Assembly: GCA_936920625.1 (NCBI GenBank)
Contig: CAKZHC010000014.1
Coordinates: forward strand, 1 to 64,000
Direction: 5' to 3'
Origin: an uncultured Enterobacteriaceae bacterium
Lineage (GTDB): Bacteria > Pseudomonadota > Gammaproteobacteria > Enterobacterales > Enterobacteriaceae
Length of the DNA: 64,000 nt
The notes below the pieces were generated by a model. It was given only the letters and a program-made list of their open reading frames with translations. It did not search any database and was not told the origin of the DNA. Positions within the stretch are counted from its first letter, which is position 1. Each line of letters begins with the position of its first letter. Made by a program: the position numbers and the translations under genes. Positions 38,067 to 46,797 of the stretch are shown here, piece by piece.

Positions 38067-38426
38067 ATGTTAAAAATGTACGGTTTGAAAAATTACGATA
38101 CGGTCAAAAAAGCGCGCAGGTTCCTGCAACAACACCATGTTGAGGTACAGTTTCATGATTACCGTCTTGATGGTGTGGATGCAGCGCTGCTTCAACGTTT
38201 TATCAGTACGCTAGGTTATAAAGCGCTGCTCAACACACGAGGCACCAGCTGGCGTAAACTTGAAAGTGTCAGACGTGACAGCATCAACGATGCAGACAGT
38301 GCCCTTGCTGTGATGCTCGAACAGCCAGCGCTAATCAAGCGCCCACTACTTTGTGCCGATAACGGAGCTATGTTGTCAGGATTTGATCAACAACACTATA
38401 TGCAGTTTATCGCGGAGAACAGCTGA
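38067..38426 (+). CDS. yffB: YffB/ArsC-like thioredoxin-fold protein lacking the catalytic cysteine
   Basis: A 119-residue ArsC-family protein matching E. coli YffB (118 aa) from MYGLKN to the end, with HDYRLDG, GYKALLNTRGTSWRKL and IKRPLL. In YffB and ArsC relatives the active-site cysteine follows Lys-Asn near residue 9-10. Here the motif reads LKNYDT, with Tyr (TAC) replacing Cys (TGC). The start at ATG 38067 follows AAGGAAA, or the next ATG at 38076. The stop overlaps the dapE start by one base, so the pair is coupled. The frame is otherwise sound, so the protein may be inactive or retain a non-redox role. Confidence 0.88.
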   Translation: MLKMYGLKNYDTVKKARRFLQQHHVEVQFHDYRLDGVDAALLQRFISTLGYKALLNTRGTSWRKLESVRRDSINDADSALAVMLEQPALIKRPLLCADNGAMLSGFDQQHYMQFIAENS

Positions 38427-39553
38427 TGGTCTGTCCGGTACTCACTCTCGCACAACAGTTGATCCGCCGTCCTTCTATCAGTCCTGATGATGCTGGCTGC
38501 CAAGCCATTATCGCTGCCCGACTACAAGCTATCGGTTTTACTGTCGAACCGATGCCATTTGGCGATACGCTTAATCTGTGGGCCTGGCGGGGCCGGGGCA
38601 AAACCCTCGCTTTTGCCGGGCATACCGATGTAGTCCCTGCCGGCGATGAGGAGCACTGGAGCTCGCCCCCCTTCGATCCTGCTATCCGTGATGGTATGTT
38701 GTTTGGCCGCGGCGCCGCAGATATGAAAGGATCACTGGCCGCAATGGTAGTGGCAGCAGAGCGGTTTGTTGCAGCGAAGCCTGATCATCAGGGGCGTATT
38801 GCTTTTCTCATTACATCAGATGAAGAGGCCAGTGCCCGGAATGGTACTGTAAAAGTCGTTGAGGCGCTGACAGCACGCAAAGAAAGGCTTGATTACTGTC
38901 TGGTAGGTGAGCCATCCAGCAACGAGCACCTTGGTGATGTAGTGAAAAATGGCCGCCGGGGTTCTCTGAATGCCTCACTTACCATTCATGGCGTGCAGGG
39001 GCACGTTGCCTATCCACAACTGGCAGAGAATCCCATACATCACGCCCTGCCCTTCCTTAATCAACTCGTTACCACGTCATGGGATCAGGGTAATGCCTTT
39101 TTCCCTGCTACAACGATGCAGATAACCACAATTCATGCAGGAGATGGCACGACCAATGTCATTCCCGGCACTTTGTCGCTTCAGTTTAACTTTCGCTTCA
39201 GTAGCGAACTAACCGAACAACAGATTCGCGAACGGGTTGAAGCTATGCTGACAGCCCACCATCTTGATTATCACCTTGACTGGAAACTGTCGGGGCAGCC
39301 TTTCCTCACTCCGCAGGGCAAAATGGTAGAGGCTGTTACTGATGCTATTGAACGCTATACTCAATACAGGCCTCAGTTAAGAACAGATGGCGGCACATCA
39401 GATGGACGTTTTATAGCCCGAATGGGCTCAGAAGTGGTCGAACTGGGGCCTCTGAACGCGACAATTCACAAAGTAAATGAGTGTGTGAAAATCACCGACC
39501 TCCAGCTGCTGAGTTTAATTTATCAGAACATCCTGGAGCAACTTATTGCCTGA
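38426..39553 (+). CDS. dapE: Succinyl-diaminopimelate desuccinylase
   Basis: A 375-residue zinc hydrolase (375 in E. coli) of the M20 fold that removes succinate from N-succinyl-LL-diaminopimelate in the lysine/peptidoglycan pathway. Zinc-site segments are visible: FAGHTDVVPAGD near residue 63-74, GRGAADMKG near residue 94-102, TSDEEA near 130, VGEPS, and the C-terminal TDGGTSDGRF. Its start overlaps the yffB stop. It appears intact. Confidence 0.96.
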   Translation: MVCPVLTLAQQLIRRPSISPDDAGCQAIIAARLQAIGFTVEPMPFGDTLNLWAWRGRGKTLAFAGHTDVVPAGDEEHWSSPPFDPAIRDGMLFGRGAADMKGSLAAMVVAAERFVAAKPDHQGRIAFLITSDEEASARNGTVKVVEALTARKERLDYCLVGEPSSNEHLGDVVKNGRRGSLNASLTIHGVQGHVAYPQLAENPIHHALPFLNQLVTTSWDQGNAFFPATTMQITTIHAGDGTTNVIPGTLSLQFNFRFSSELTEQQIRERVEAMLTAHHLDYHLDWKLSGQPFLTPQGKMVEAVTDAIERYTQYRPQLRTDGGTSDGRFIARMGSEVVELGPLNATIHKVNECVKITDLQLLSLIYQNILEQLIA

Positions 39554-39570
39554 AACAGAGTAAAGAGCGT

Positions 39571-39756
39571 ATGGCGTGGCTTGCTGAGTACTGGTGGCTT
39601 ATCATCATCCTGCTGATGGTGGTAGTGCTAATCAATGTATATCGGGACCTGAGACGAATTGATGTGAAGAAATTTCTTAACAATAAACCTAAGCTACCGC
39701 CCCACCGTGATAATAACGCACAATGGGACGACGACGACTGGCCTAAAAAACCCTGA
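39571..39756 (+). CDS. ypfN: Small membrane protein YpfN
   Basis: A 61-residue protein with an N-terminal membrane helix (about residues 6-24) and an acidic tail PPHRDNNAQWDDDDWPKK typical of YpfN. Function unknown. The ATG at 39571 gives MAWLAEYWW, matching the family start; the longer frame from 39481 overlaps dapE. It is 17 bases after dapE. Confidence 0.88.
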   Translation: MAWLAEYWWLIIILLMVVVLINVYRDLRRIDVKKFLNNKPKLPPHRDNNAQWDDDDWPKKP

Positions 39757-39773
39757 CCAGCCAATGTTCCATT

Positions 39774-39800
39774 CGTCAGGCTGGAAGATTCAGCCTGACG
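39774..39800. terminator. Inverted repeat between ypfN and tmcA
   Basis: CGTCAGGCTG / CAGCCTGACG is a perfect 10-bp stem with a 7-base loop. It overlaps the 3' end of tmcA between convergent genes. No T-run is present. Confidence 0.4.
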
Positions 39801-41856
39801 CGTCTGGCATTGTTACTTCAGATAAGGGCCGGTGCCATTCTTGCCGTATCAGATAAACCTGCCTGCGCAGTTTGTCAGTCAGGCGAGCATCAAGCGCATA
39901 CAGCCCTTGTGCCGCCTCCTCACGCCAGCGACATATCAGGGCCCGGCGACCGGCAAGCGCATGCTCGTGACAGAGCCCGGCTACAGAGCGCTGATGCAAA
40001 ATCGAGCCACTTAACAACGGCAGCGGCACCTCACTATGGAGCACCAGCCGCCCCAGTGGAGCAAGCGTCGCCTCGAAAGGACGCGAAGCAAACGCAAATC
40101 CCGCCAGCTCCAGCCAGTCCTGCTCATCTGGCAGCCGTTCAGCACGACAGACTGACCCCAGTTCAGGGAGCGCTATTCTTTCCAGTAACCAGCCAAGCTC
40201 ATCTGCGAATCGGCGACGGGCCTGCGCCAGTAATTGCCTGCCCGCAGGTGAAATTGCTCTGAGCACCATGGCAGCATAGCAGCCACTGCTGGCTTCGCGA
40301 TGAGTGCCAATTCGCACCAGTTGAAAATCACAGGCCTGCCAGAAAGCCAGGAGAGGCGCACTAAAACCAAAGCTGACAGAGAGGTAATCACACTCTCCAG
40401 CCTCAGACACCGCGGCTGCTACCAGTTTTTTACCCCACCCCTGTCGTCGCAATGACGGTACCAGCGCAATCCGGGTAATACGCCTGGCCCGCAGTGTGGG
40501 TGCCAGCGGTAGTCCGCCATGGGCGGCCAGCGACTGAGCAACCAGATTGCCTGGGGGGCGCCGGAACCCCGCCCAAATCTGCCAGGCCAGAGATGGGAGC
40601 AGTTCACCCTCATCAACCAGCCACACGCCTCCCTGTACCTCTCCCCGGCGGCTCATCACGCTAAAATGCTGACCCGGCGCATCCATCATGCGCCGTAAAT
40701 CGAGTGGCGATGTACGATAGTGTGCACTGCTCAGTAATTGGTAGAGCCTGCCAGGCTGTGAACCAGGTTGCCCCCACTCTGACTGCTCCAGGGTACGCAG
40801 TGTTACTGCACCTTCACTCGTCGCTGGCTCAGGTTCGCTAAATAGTAACGCTCGTTCAGTCCACGACTCCAGCGGATCTCGTTGCGCCCAGCGCATCGGT
40901 TCGTGCAACGTATAAAGTGTTACCTTGGGCAAATCCGCACAAAATTTCAGGACAAACCCCCGGCCCGTTCCCTCATATCCCTGAATGGTAGTAGTGAGCA
41001 GCACCCTTGGAAAGATCGCAATCAATTGCTGTAACAGAGATGAAGGAATAGCAGCGGCTTCGTCGATGAGCAGCCAGTCAACATCCGCTGGCGGCTTGCA
41101 GGCAAATCCGGCGATAAGCTGATCCGGCGCGATAAACGAAAACCGGTCACCGGCAAACTGTGCAAGCACCTCCGCCGCCGCGCGCGAAGGTGCCGTGACC
41201 CAGCAGCGCCCCGGCCAGCGCCGCGCCAGCATTCCGGCCAGTGCTGACTTCCCTCTTCCCCGCGACGCAGTGACCACATAAATACCCAGTGGTGCCGTCA
41301 GTAGCTTCTGGCAGAGTGCCTGCTGCTGACGGTTAGTAAACCGCCAGAAGGGAAAGGGCAAATTATCTGGCCACGCAATTTTGCTACCCTGCTGGCAGAG
41401 CAGCACGCCTTGGTCGCTCAGAATAGCGCGGCGCAAAAAACCAACAAAATGAGGGGTGGTAACAGGGTTGGCCAGCCCGCTCCAGCGTAATGAGTCGAGA
41501 TCTGGATAATGGTGCCAGCGATCCAGCGGTGGAATCAGTAATAACAGCCAGCTACCCGATCTCAGTGTTCCGGCAAGCGCAGCGAATGCTTCCGCATGAA
41601 ACCCATCAAGAGCGTCAAATATTCCATGCAGATATTCGCGGCCGAGTAGTTTTTTGATGTCAGAGGGGCCCGTGCAGCGGGGGCTATGCTTCTTGCCGGT
41701 AATCTCCGGCCAGTCACCTGGCAGAGTATGCTGCCAGCATGCAGCCTGCGCTGAACACCAGGCGGGATCGCCACTGATCACCGCCAGACGGCGCAGACCT
41801 CTGTTTGCCATCTGAGCACTAAAGCGCCTCAGCTTATTTACTGAAAAGTATTGCAA
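39790..41856 (-). CDS. tmcA: tRNA(Met) cytidine acetyltransferase
   Basis: An enzyme of up to 688 residues (671 in E. coli) that makes N4-acetylcytidine at the wobble base of elongator tRNA-Met. The RNA-helicase-like ATPase part has Walker A SRGRGKSALAG near residue 204, Walker B LLIDEAAAIPS near residue 265, and TTTIQGYEGTGRGF. The GNAT acetyltransferase part carries LVPSLRRQGWGKKLV and SVSFGFS. The N-terminus is uncertain: starts at 41856 or at an internal Met near 41811 are possible. The first overlaps the end of ypfJ. The esterase gene ypfH, which separates these two in E. coli, is missing. Confidence 0.93.
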   Translation of the reverse strand: MQYFSVNKLRRFSAQMANRGLRRLAVISGDPAWCSAQAACWQHTLPGDWPEITGKKHSPRCTGPSDIKKLLGREYLHGIFDALDGFHAEAFAALAGTLRSGSWLLLLIPPLDRWHHYPDLDSLRWSGLANPVTTPHFVGFLRRAILSDQGVLLCQQGSKIAWPDNLPFPFWRFTNRQQQALCQKLLTAPLGIYVVTASRGRGKSALAGMLARRWPGRCWVTAPSRAAAEVLAQFAGDRFSFIAPDQLIAGFACKPPADVDWLLIDEAAAIPSSLLQQLIAIFPRVLLTTTIQGYEGTGRGFVLKFCADLPKVTLYTLHEPMRWAQRDPLESWTERALLFSEPEPATSEGAVTLRTLEQSEWGQPGSQPGRLYQLLSSAHYRTSPLDLRRMMDAPGQHFSVMSRRGEVQGGVWLVDEGELLPSLAWQIWAGFRRPPGNLVAQSLAAHGGLPLAPTLRARRITRIALVPSLRRQGWGKKLVAAAVSEAGECDYLSVSFGFSAPLLAFWQACDFQLVRIGTHREASSGCYAAMVLRAISPAGRQLLAQARRRFADELGWLLERIALPELGSVCRAERLPDEQDWLELAGFAFASRPFEATLAPLGRLVLHSEVPLPLLSGSILHQRSVAGLCHEHALAGRRALICRWREEAAQGLYALDARLTDKLRRQVYLIRQEWHRPLSEVTMPDASG

Positions 41857-42689
41857 CTGGCAGGGTCTCCACTGTCATAACCGCGTTTAAACCAGTAATA
41901 ACGTTGTGCGGAGGTTCCATGAGTAAAACTGTCTGGCACAACACTATCCCGGTAACGTGCCTGTAGACGATCATCACCTGATGCGGCGGCAGCATCGAGA
42001 GCCTGTTGCAAGTCGCCTGGCTCCAGAATACCCCGCTGCTGCATGTAATGGCCCCAGAAACCGGCGTAACAGTCTGCCTGTAACTCATATTTTACCGACA
42101 ACTGATTAGCTTTAACTACACTGACGCCATATTGCATCCGGTTAAGTTTTTGCCAATCACCAAGCAGGTTCTGCACATGATGCCCGACTTCATGAGCAAT
42201 AACATAGCCCTGAGCAAACTCACCGCCTGCGCCAAGTTTATGTTGCATATCGTCATAGAATGAGAGGTCAATATAGACTTTGCTATCTGCGGGGCAGTAA
42301 AAAGGCCCCATCGCCGACTCGCTCATGCCACAGCCTGTGGTTACATAGTCACGGTACAGCACTAATTTCGCTGGCTTCCAGGTTGCTCCTGACGCTTTAA
42401 ACTGAGACTGCCAGAGATCTTCAGTGAAGGCGAAAATAACAGAGCTAAACTTAGCATCCTCGGCTTCGCGAGGCGAAGAGCCCTGCTGTAACTGCCCACT
42501 GAATGGTGCTGACCCACCATCCAGGAACGTGCTGAGATCGTAACCAAAGAAACCTGCAACCACAACGATAATCAGCAGAATGAGGCTCCCTTTACCGCGG
42601 GGAATACGCGGACCGCTGCCACCAGCTGGTGCTGACAGATTACGACGATCTTCTACATTTTTACTGGTACGATGACCTTTCCAGCGCAT
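41838..42689 (-). CDS. ypfJ: YpfJ-like neutral zinc metallopeptidase
   Basis: A 283-residue protein with a membrane helix near residues 35-52 and a periplasmic metallopeptidase domain. The zinc motif HEVGHH is at residues 166-171, with the family stretches FCPADSKVYIDLSFYDD-like, QADCYAGFWG and CNTF at the C-terminus. It matches YpfJ (287 aa in E. coli); the natural substrate is unknown. Its end overlaps the possible start of tmcA by up to 19 bases, an overlap created by loss of ypfH. Confidence 0.93.
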   Translation of the reverse strand: MRWKGHRTSKNVEDRRNLSAPAGGSGPRIPRGKGSLILLIIVVVAGFFGYDLSTFLDGGSAPFSGQLQQGSSPREAEDAKFSSVIFAFTEDLWQSQFKASGATWKPAKLVLYRDYVTTGCGMSESAMGPFYCPADSKVYIDLSFYDDMQHKLGAGGEFAQGYVIAHEVGHHVQNLLGDWQKLNRMQYGVSVVKANQLSVKYELQADCYAGFWGHYMQQRGILEPGDLQQALDAAAASGDDRLQARYRDSVVPDSFTHGTSAQRYYWFKRGYDSGDPASCNTFQ

Positions 42690-42792
42690 AGACCCACCTC
42701 TGGTTATTACCTCATGATAAAAAATTCTAGCCTGGCAAATGAGGAAAACCAGCCGGTGCCGCCGAACTGACTGAATATGGCTTAGAGATGTC

Positions 42793-43506
42793 TTAGTCGA
42801 GGCTGATACCTAGCCTGCGTGCAACTTCCTGGTATGATTCGATCAACCCTCCCAGATTCAAGCGAAAACGGTCTTTATCCATTTTGTCCATAGTGCGCGC
42901 ATCCCACAGACGTGCACCATCTAAAGAGAATTCATCACCCAGCGTCACTTCCCCCTTGAACAGGCCAAATTCCAGTTTAAAGTCCACAAGAATGAGCCCG
43001 GCATCAGCGAAAAGTAACGAAAGCAACGTATTTGCTTTGAATGTTAGCTGGCGCATACGTTCCAGATGAACTTTACTTACCCAACCAAAGGTTTCGCAGT
43101 AAGACTCATTAATCATCGGATCGTGCAAAGCGTCGTTTTTTAAAAACAGGTCGAACAACGGAGGATCAAGCACACAACCCTCCTCTACGCCCAGGCGTCT
43201 GACCAGTGAACCCGCCGCCCGGTTACGCACCACGCACTCAACCGGCACCATCTCGAGGCGTTTTACCAGCGCTTCGTTTTCAGACAGCATCGTCTCCAGT
43301 TGAGTGGGTATTCCGCCCTTTTCCAGCTTGCTCATGATGAAATGGTTAAATTTATTGTTAATTGCGCCTTTGTGATTAAACTGTTCGATGCGTGCACCAT
43401 CCCCCGCTGATGTGTCATTGCGGAACTCAAGGATAAGCAGATCAGGGTTTTCAGTGCTGTAGACTGTTTTTGCTTTGCCACGATATAACTCGGCTTGCTT
43501 TTGCAT
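42793..43506 (-). CDS. purC: Phosphoribosylaminoimidazole-succinocarboxamide synthase
   Basis: A 237-residue cytosolic enzyme of purine synthesis (SAICAR synthetase), the same length as in E. coli. Conserved segments are LYRGKAKTVY, EFRNDTSAGDG, VRNRAAGSLVRRLG and VDFKLEFG. GGAG precedes the ATG. It follows bamC on the same strand, but a terminator lies between them, so purC may also have its own promoter. Confidence 0.97.
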   Translation of the reverse strand: MQKQAELYRGKAKTVYSTENPDLLILEFRNDTSAGDGARIEQFNHKGAINNKFNHFIMSKLEKGGIPTQLETMLSENEALVKRLEMVPVECVVRNRAAGSLVRRLGVEEGCVLDPPLFDLFLKNDALHDPMINESYCETFGWVSKVHLERMRQLTFKANTLLSLLFADAGLILVDFKLEFGLFKGEVTLGDEFSLDGARLWDARTMDKMDKDRFRLNLGGLIESYQEVARRLGISLD

Positions 43507-43591
43507 TTTGCGTTAACTCCAGTAATACCAGACCCAGCCGCGCCAGATTAAGTTTCTAACCATTTTTATCCGGACAGCTGCGGACCTTGAA

Positions 43592-43615
43592 TCAAAAACC
43601 GGAGCAGCGCTCCGG
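43592..43615 (-). terminator. Terminator after bamC
   Basis: On the minus strand, ACCGGAGCGCTGCTCCGGT is followed by TTTTTG, 20 bases after the bamC stop. A typical intrinsic terminator separating dapA-bamC from purC. Confidence 0.75.
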
Positions 43616-43636
43616 TGAACCATAGCGCAGTCTCTG

Positions 43637-44671
43637 CTACTCATTCAGCGCCGCCTGGAAAACAGCTACCAAGGCATCATTTTGTGACTGGCTGAGAGTT
43701 TGTCCTTTCGAATTCAAAAACTGTAGAGTGCTGCGGTTGTTAAGATCTCCCACCTGAATCTTATAATTACCCTGGGGCAGAGCAGGATCTTTAACACCAA
43801 GTTTATCCCATGTGTGAGTTCCGGGAGATTTATAACTTATACTCAGGCTCCCCTGGGAGCGATTGTTATCGCCTGGTGTCAGGCCAATCCGCTTCAACGC
43901 CTGCGGCAAACGCTGCCAGACTGTGTCAAACGAACCACGTACAATCAGCGCTGGCAAACCAGTTTCATCCGCACCACTCTGTACGTTGAGCTGCATAGTC
44001 GTGGGGCTGGTAACAGCATTATTACTGCTCTCCCCCTGTGCTAACGCGGTACTTAGTTCGTTGAACATCTGCATGGTGTAACGCTGAATTTCCAGCGCAG
44101 AGGTAATGTCTTTGCCCTTTTGCTGTAGCGCCAGCAGACGCACTGTCAGCTGCGGATGATACCCTTGCTGCTGTACATCAATTTGATAGCGCCCGCTATA
44201 CTTATCATCTTCGTCAGCACGATCCCACACAATCCAGTCTGTTGTCAGTGACTGGCTAGCATTCTGCTGGCTGGCAATTGGGAAATGGCGGGCATTAATC
44301 ACACTGACAACTTGTGACCAGAGACGACCAGCGCTGTCATTATCATCAAATAGCAAAGCTGCGCTATTACCTGAAAATTGAGAACGGGTTCCATCGATTA
44401 ATGCCAGAGGCTGAGCAGGCGGGCGTATATCCAGCTGCTTACCCACAGGCCCGTTGCTGCCCGCAAAGGGTGGAGCATATTTATCATTCTGAATCGGCAG
44501 GATCATGCCAGAAGGGGAATGCAATGCTTCCAGCCCGGAAGCTTTCAGATACGAATCACCATCATCAGCCTGACGTATATAACTTTGATTGTAACCACAC
44601 CCGGTCAGTAACATCGAGGCACAAAGCCCCAGCGTCCCAGCCAGCAGGGGCTTCTTTACTGTAAAAACCAT
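43637..44671 (-). CDS. bamC: Outer membrane assembly lipoprotein BamC
   Basis: A 344-residue lipoprotein subunit of the BAM complex, which folds outer-membrane beta barrels. The signal sequence ends with lipobox LLTGC (Cys25). The unstructured N-terminal segment that binds BamD follows (LHSPSGMILPIQNDKYAPP, KQLDIRPPAQPLAL), then two helix-grip domains. Length matches E. coli (344). It lies downstream of dapA, as usual. Confidence 0.95.
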   Translation of the reverse strand: MVFTVKKPLLAGTLGLCASMLLTGCGYNQSYIRQADDGDSYLKASGLEALHSPSGMILPIQNDKYAPPFAGSNGPVGKQLDIRPPAQPLALIDGTRSQFSGNSAALLFDDNDSAGRLWSQVVSVINARHFPIASQQNASQSLTTDWIVWDRADEDDKYSGRYQIDVQQQGYHPQLTVRLLALQQKGKDITSALEIQRYTMQMFNELSTALAQGESSNNAVTSPTTMQLNVQSGADETGLPALIVRGSFDTVWQRLPQALKRIGLTPGDNNRSQGSLSISYKSPGTHTWDKLGVKDPALPQGNYKIQVGDLNNRSTLQFLNSKGQTLSQSQNDALVAVFQAALNE

Positions 44672-44686
44672 TAATTCTCTCCAGAC

Positions 44687-45565
44687 TTACAGCAGACCTG
44701 CCTGTTTTAACGCCTGCCAGACCACTGGTTCACCTGCCGCACTTAACGGCAGCATTGGCAGACGCAGTGTATCGGTCAGGATTAACCCCAATTTATATGC
44801 CGCCCATTTCACCGGCGTGGGGTTGGGTTCAAAGAAGAGCTGAAGGTGTAGCGGCATCAAACGCTGATTAAGACGACACGCTTCCGCGAAATTACCCTCT
44901 TTGGCTAACGCGCAAAGATTTGCCATCTCCGCCGCTGCAATGTTGGCTGTAACTGAAATAACCCCCTGACCTCCAAGCTGCATCAGATCGAGCGCTGTCG
45001 CGTCGTCACCACTAACAATGATGAAGTTATCATCCACCAGTGCCCGGATCGCAGCAACACGGGATAAATTCCCTGTGGCCTCTTTGATACCAACAATATT
45101 TTCAATCTCCGCAAGACGCCCGACAGTTTCAGGTAACATATCGCAACTGGTCCGGGACGGCACATTGTATAAAAGCTGCGGCAGCTTTGTACTTCGCGCA
45201 ATCGCGCTGAAGTGCTGGTATAGCCCCTCCTGAGTAGGGCGATTGTAATAGGGTACAACGGTCAGGCAGCCCGCAACACCACTCTCTTCAAACTTTTCGG
45301 TCAGGGCGATAGCTTCCGTCGTGGCGTTAGCACCCGTACCCGCAATCACCGGAATACGTCCGTCTGCCAGCTCGAGTGTCGCTATAACTACATCAACATG
45401 TTCCTGATGACTTAGCGTGGCAGATTCGCCAGTAGTCCCAACGGAAACGATCGCAGAGGTTCCATTTTTCACATGATAATCAACTAACTTTTTTAGACTC
45501 GCCCGACAAACGTGGCCTTTATTATCCAAAGGTGTAATCAGTGCGACAATACTTCCCGTGAACAT
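44687..45565 (-). CDS. dapA: 4-hydroxy-tetrahydrodipicolinate synthase
   Basis: A 292-residue aldolase-type enzyme that condenses pyruvate and aspartate semialdehyde in lysine/DAP synthesis; 292 residues in E. coli. The Schiff-base lysine is K161 in VGIKEATG. The GTTGES loop and the catalytic Tyr in YNVPSRT are present. The ATG at 45565 follows AGGAG and gives MFTGSIVAL; the longer frame adds six unrelated residues. It heads the dapA-bamC cluster and is divergent from the gcvR relic. Confidence 0.96.
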   Translation of the reverse strand: MFTGSIVALITPLDNKGHVCRASLKKLVDYHVKNGTSAIVSVGTTGESATLSHQEHVDVVIATLELADGRIPVIAGTGANATTEAIALTEKFEESGVAGCLTVVPYYNRPTQEGLYQHFSAIARSTKLPQLLYNVPSRTSCDMLPETVGRLAEIENIVGIKEATGNLSRVAAIRALVDDNFIIVSGDDATALDLMQLGGQGVISVTANIAAAEMANLCALAKEGNFAEACRLNQRLMPLHLQLFFEPNPTPVKWAAYKLGLILTDTLRLPMLPLSAAGEPVVWQALKQAGLL

Positions 45566-45705
45566 TTGCTCTCCTCTCGACAAACCTCTGCATCATGGTA
45601 CGTTTGACCAGTGGAGAAAAGCAAGCGGCCATATTCCCGTGGGCCCTTGTCAGTTTTTTTTTTATGTTTACCTTATTATTATAAGTATTGCTTAACAGGA
45701 AAAAT

Positions 45706-46236
45706 ATGTTGCCATTACCACGACTCAACTTATCAGGTCATTATTGCTCTGGTCGTTGATAGTACTAACGTCATCAATATCATCATCCGCGATATCCATC
45801 ATTACGGATGTAATACTGGAAACAGCGGATTTGCCATATATATGTGAAAGGTTCACTTTTATTATGTTACTTTTAGGCAGTCACAACACTATTAATCTGA
45901 ACAACCCCACTCTGTCAAATATTGACACCGAATTGGGCCTGCTGATTATATCAGAGGGAACCTGGGCGTCGAAAAGCATAAACCATTGGAACACACGTTG
46001 AGATGGCAGACTCACCTCATATGATTAAACGGTTTACAGCTTTTTGCTGTTTTCACCAGATTAGTGTTGCTGAGCTGGTTTCTAAAACTAAACTAACGGA
46101 GAAAGATCAGCTACCATCTCTATATATCCAGATTGCCGCCCCCTTGTCCACACCCTGCGACGCCTCCTGGATTAAACAGGCTTTTAATAATCAATATACA
46201 GAACTAAAATGCACGGGGCACTATAAAGCGTCGTGA
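45706..46236 (+). pseudogene. gcvR: Glycine cleavage regulator GcvR, multiply frameshifted
   Basis: Three successive pieces in different frames match GcvR, the ACT-domain antagonist of GcvA. The first, about 45720-45840, resembles HYxVITALVxD...GCN. The second, about 45850-45960, has ERFTFIMLLLGSHNTI and LGLLII. The third, 46003-46236, has ADSPHMIKRFTA and VAELVSKT. At least two frameshifts and a stop separate them. The start is probably ATG 45706 after AGGA. Its place between dapA and bcp is the E. coli place of gcvR. It is certainly non-functional as a single protein. Confidence 0.88.
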
Positions 46237-46272
46237 CTTATCCACAGCATAAAAAGATAACGGAGAGCAGTG

Positions 46273-46746
46273 ATGAATCTACTTAAAGCCGGTGATATGG
46301 CTCCGCAATTTAGCTTGCCTGACCAGGATGGCGAACAAGTAAATCTGGCAGACTTTGAAGGCGCGCGTGTTCTAATTTACTTTTACCCTAAAGCCATGAC
46401 ACCAGGCTGCACCGTTCAGGCCTGTGGTCTTCGTGATAACCTCGATCAGCTGAAGGATGCCGGAGTGGAAGTATTGGGTATCAGCACCGATAAACCAGAA
46501 AAACTGTCACGCTTCGTTGAAAAAGAAATGCTGAATTTCACACTACTTTCTGACGAAGATCATCAGGTCTGTGAACAATTCGGCGTGTGGGGGGAAAAGA
46601 GCTTCATGGGTAAAACCTATTTCGGCATTAATCGTATCAGCTTTTTGATTCGTGGTGATGGCAAAATTGAGAAAGTGTTTACCGAGTTCAAAACCAGCGA
46701 TCACCATGACATTGTGCTAAATTACCTCCAGTCAGAGGCAGTTTAA
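46273..46746 (+). CDS. bcp: Thiol peroxidase Bcp (peroxiredoxin Q)
   Basis: A 157-residue cytoplasmic peroxiredoxin that reduces peroxides using thioredoxin. The peroxidatic C46 and resolving C51 lie in AMTPGCTVQACGLRD, and LGISTDKPEKL and FGVWGEKSFMGKTY are conserved. E. coli Bcp has 156 residues. The ATG at 46273 is preferred over the adjacent GTG at 46270; a GGAGAG site precedes it. It follows the gcvR relic, as in E. coli. Confidence 0.96.
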   Translation: MNLLKAGDMAPQFSLPDQDGEQVNLADFEGARVLIYFYPKAMTPGCTVQACGLRDNLDQLKDAGVEVLGISTDKPEKLSRFVEKEMLNFTLLSDEDHQVCEQFGVWGEKSFMGKTYFGINRISFLIRGDGKIEKVFTEFKTSDHHDIVLNYLQSEAV

Positions 46747-46758
46747 TCACAACCGTAG

Positions 46759-46797
46759 CGGACCCTCTGCTTTAAGAAGGTCCGTTTGTTATTTTTT
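46759..46797 (+). terminator. Terminator after bcp
   Basis: CGGACC / GGTCCG with a loop of about 14 bases, followed by TTTGTTATTTTTT, just after the bcp stop. It runs into the 3' end of the convergent perM relic. Confidence 0.65.

Noticed and set aside
39774..39800. Intrinsic terminator for tmcA
   Set aside because: The stem is perfect but has no U-run; kept only as a low-confidence hairpin.
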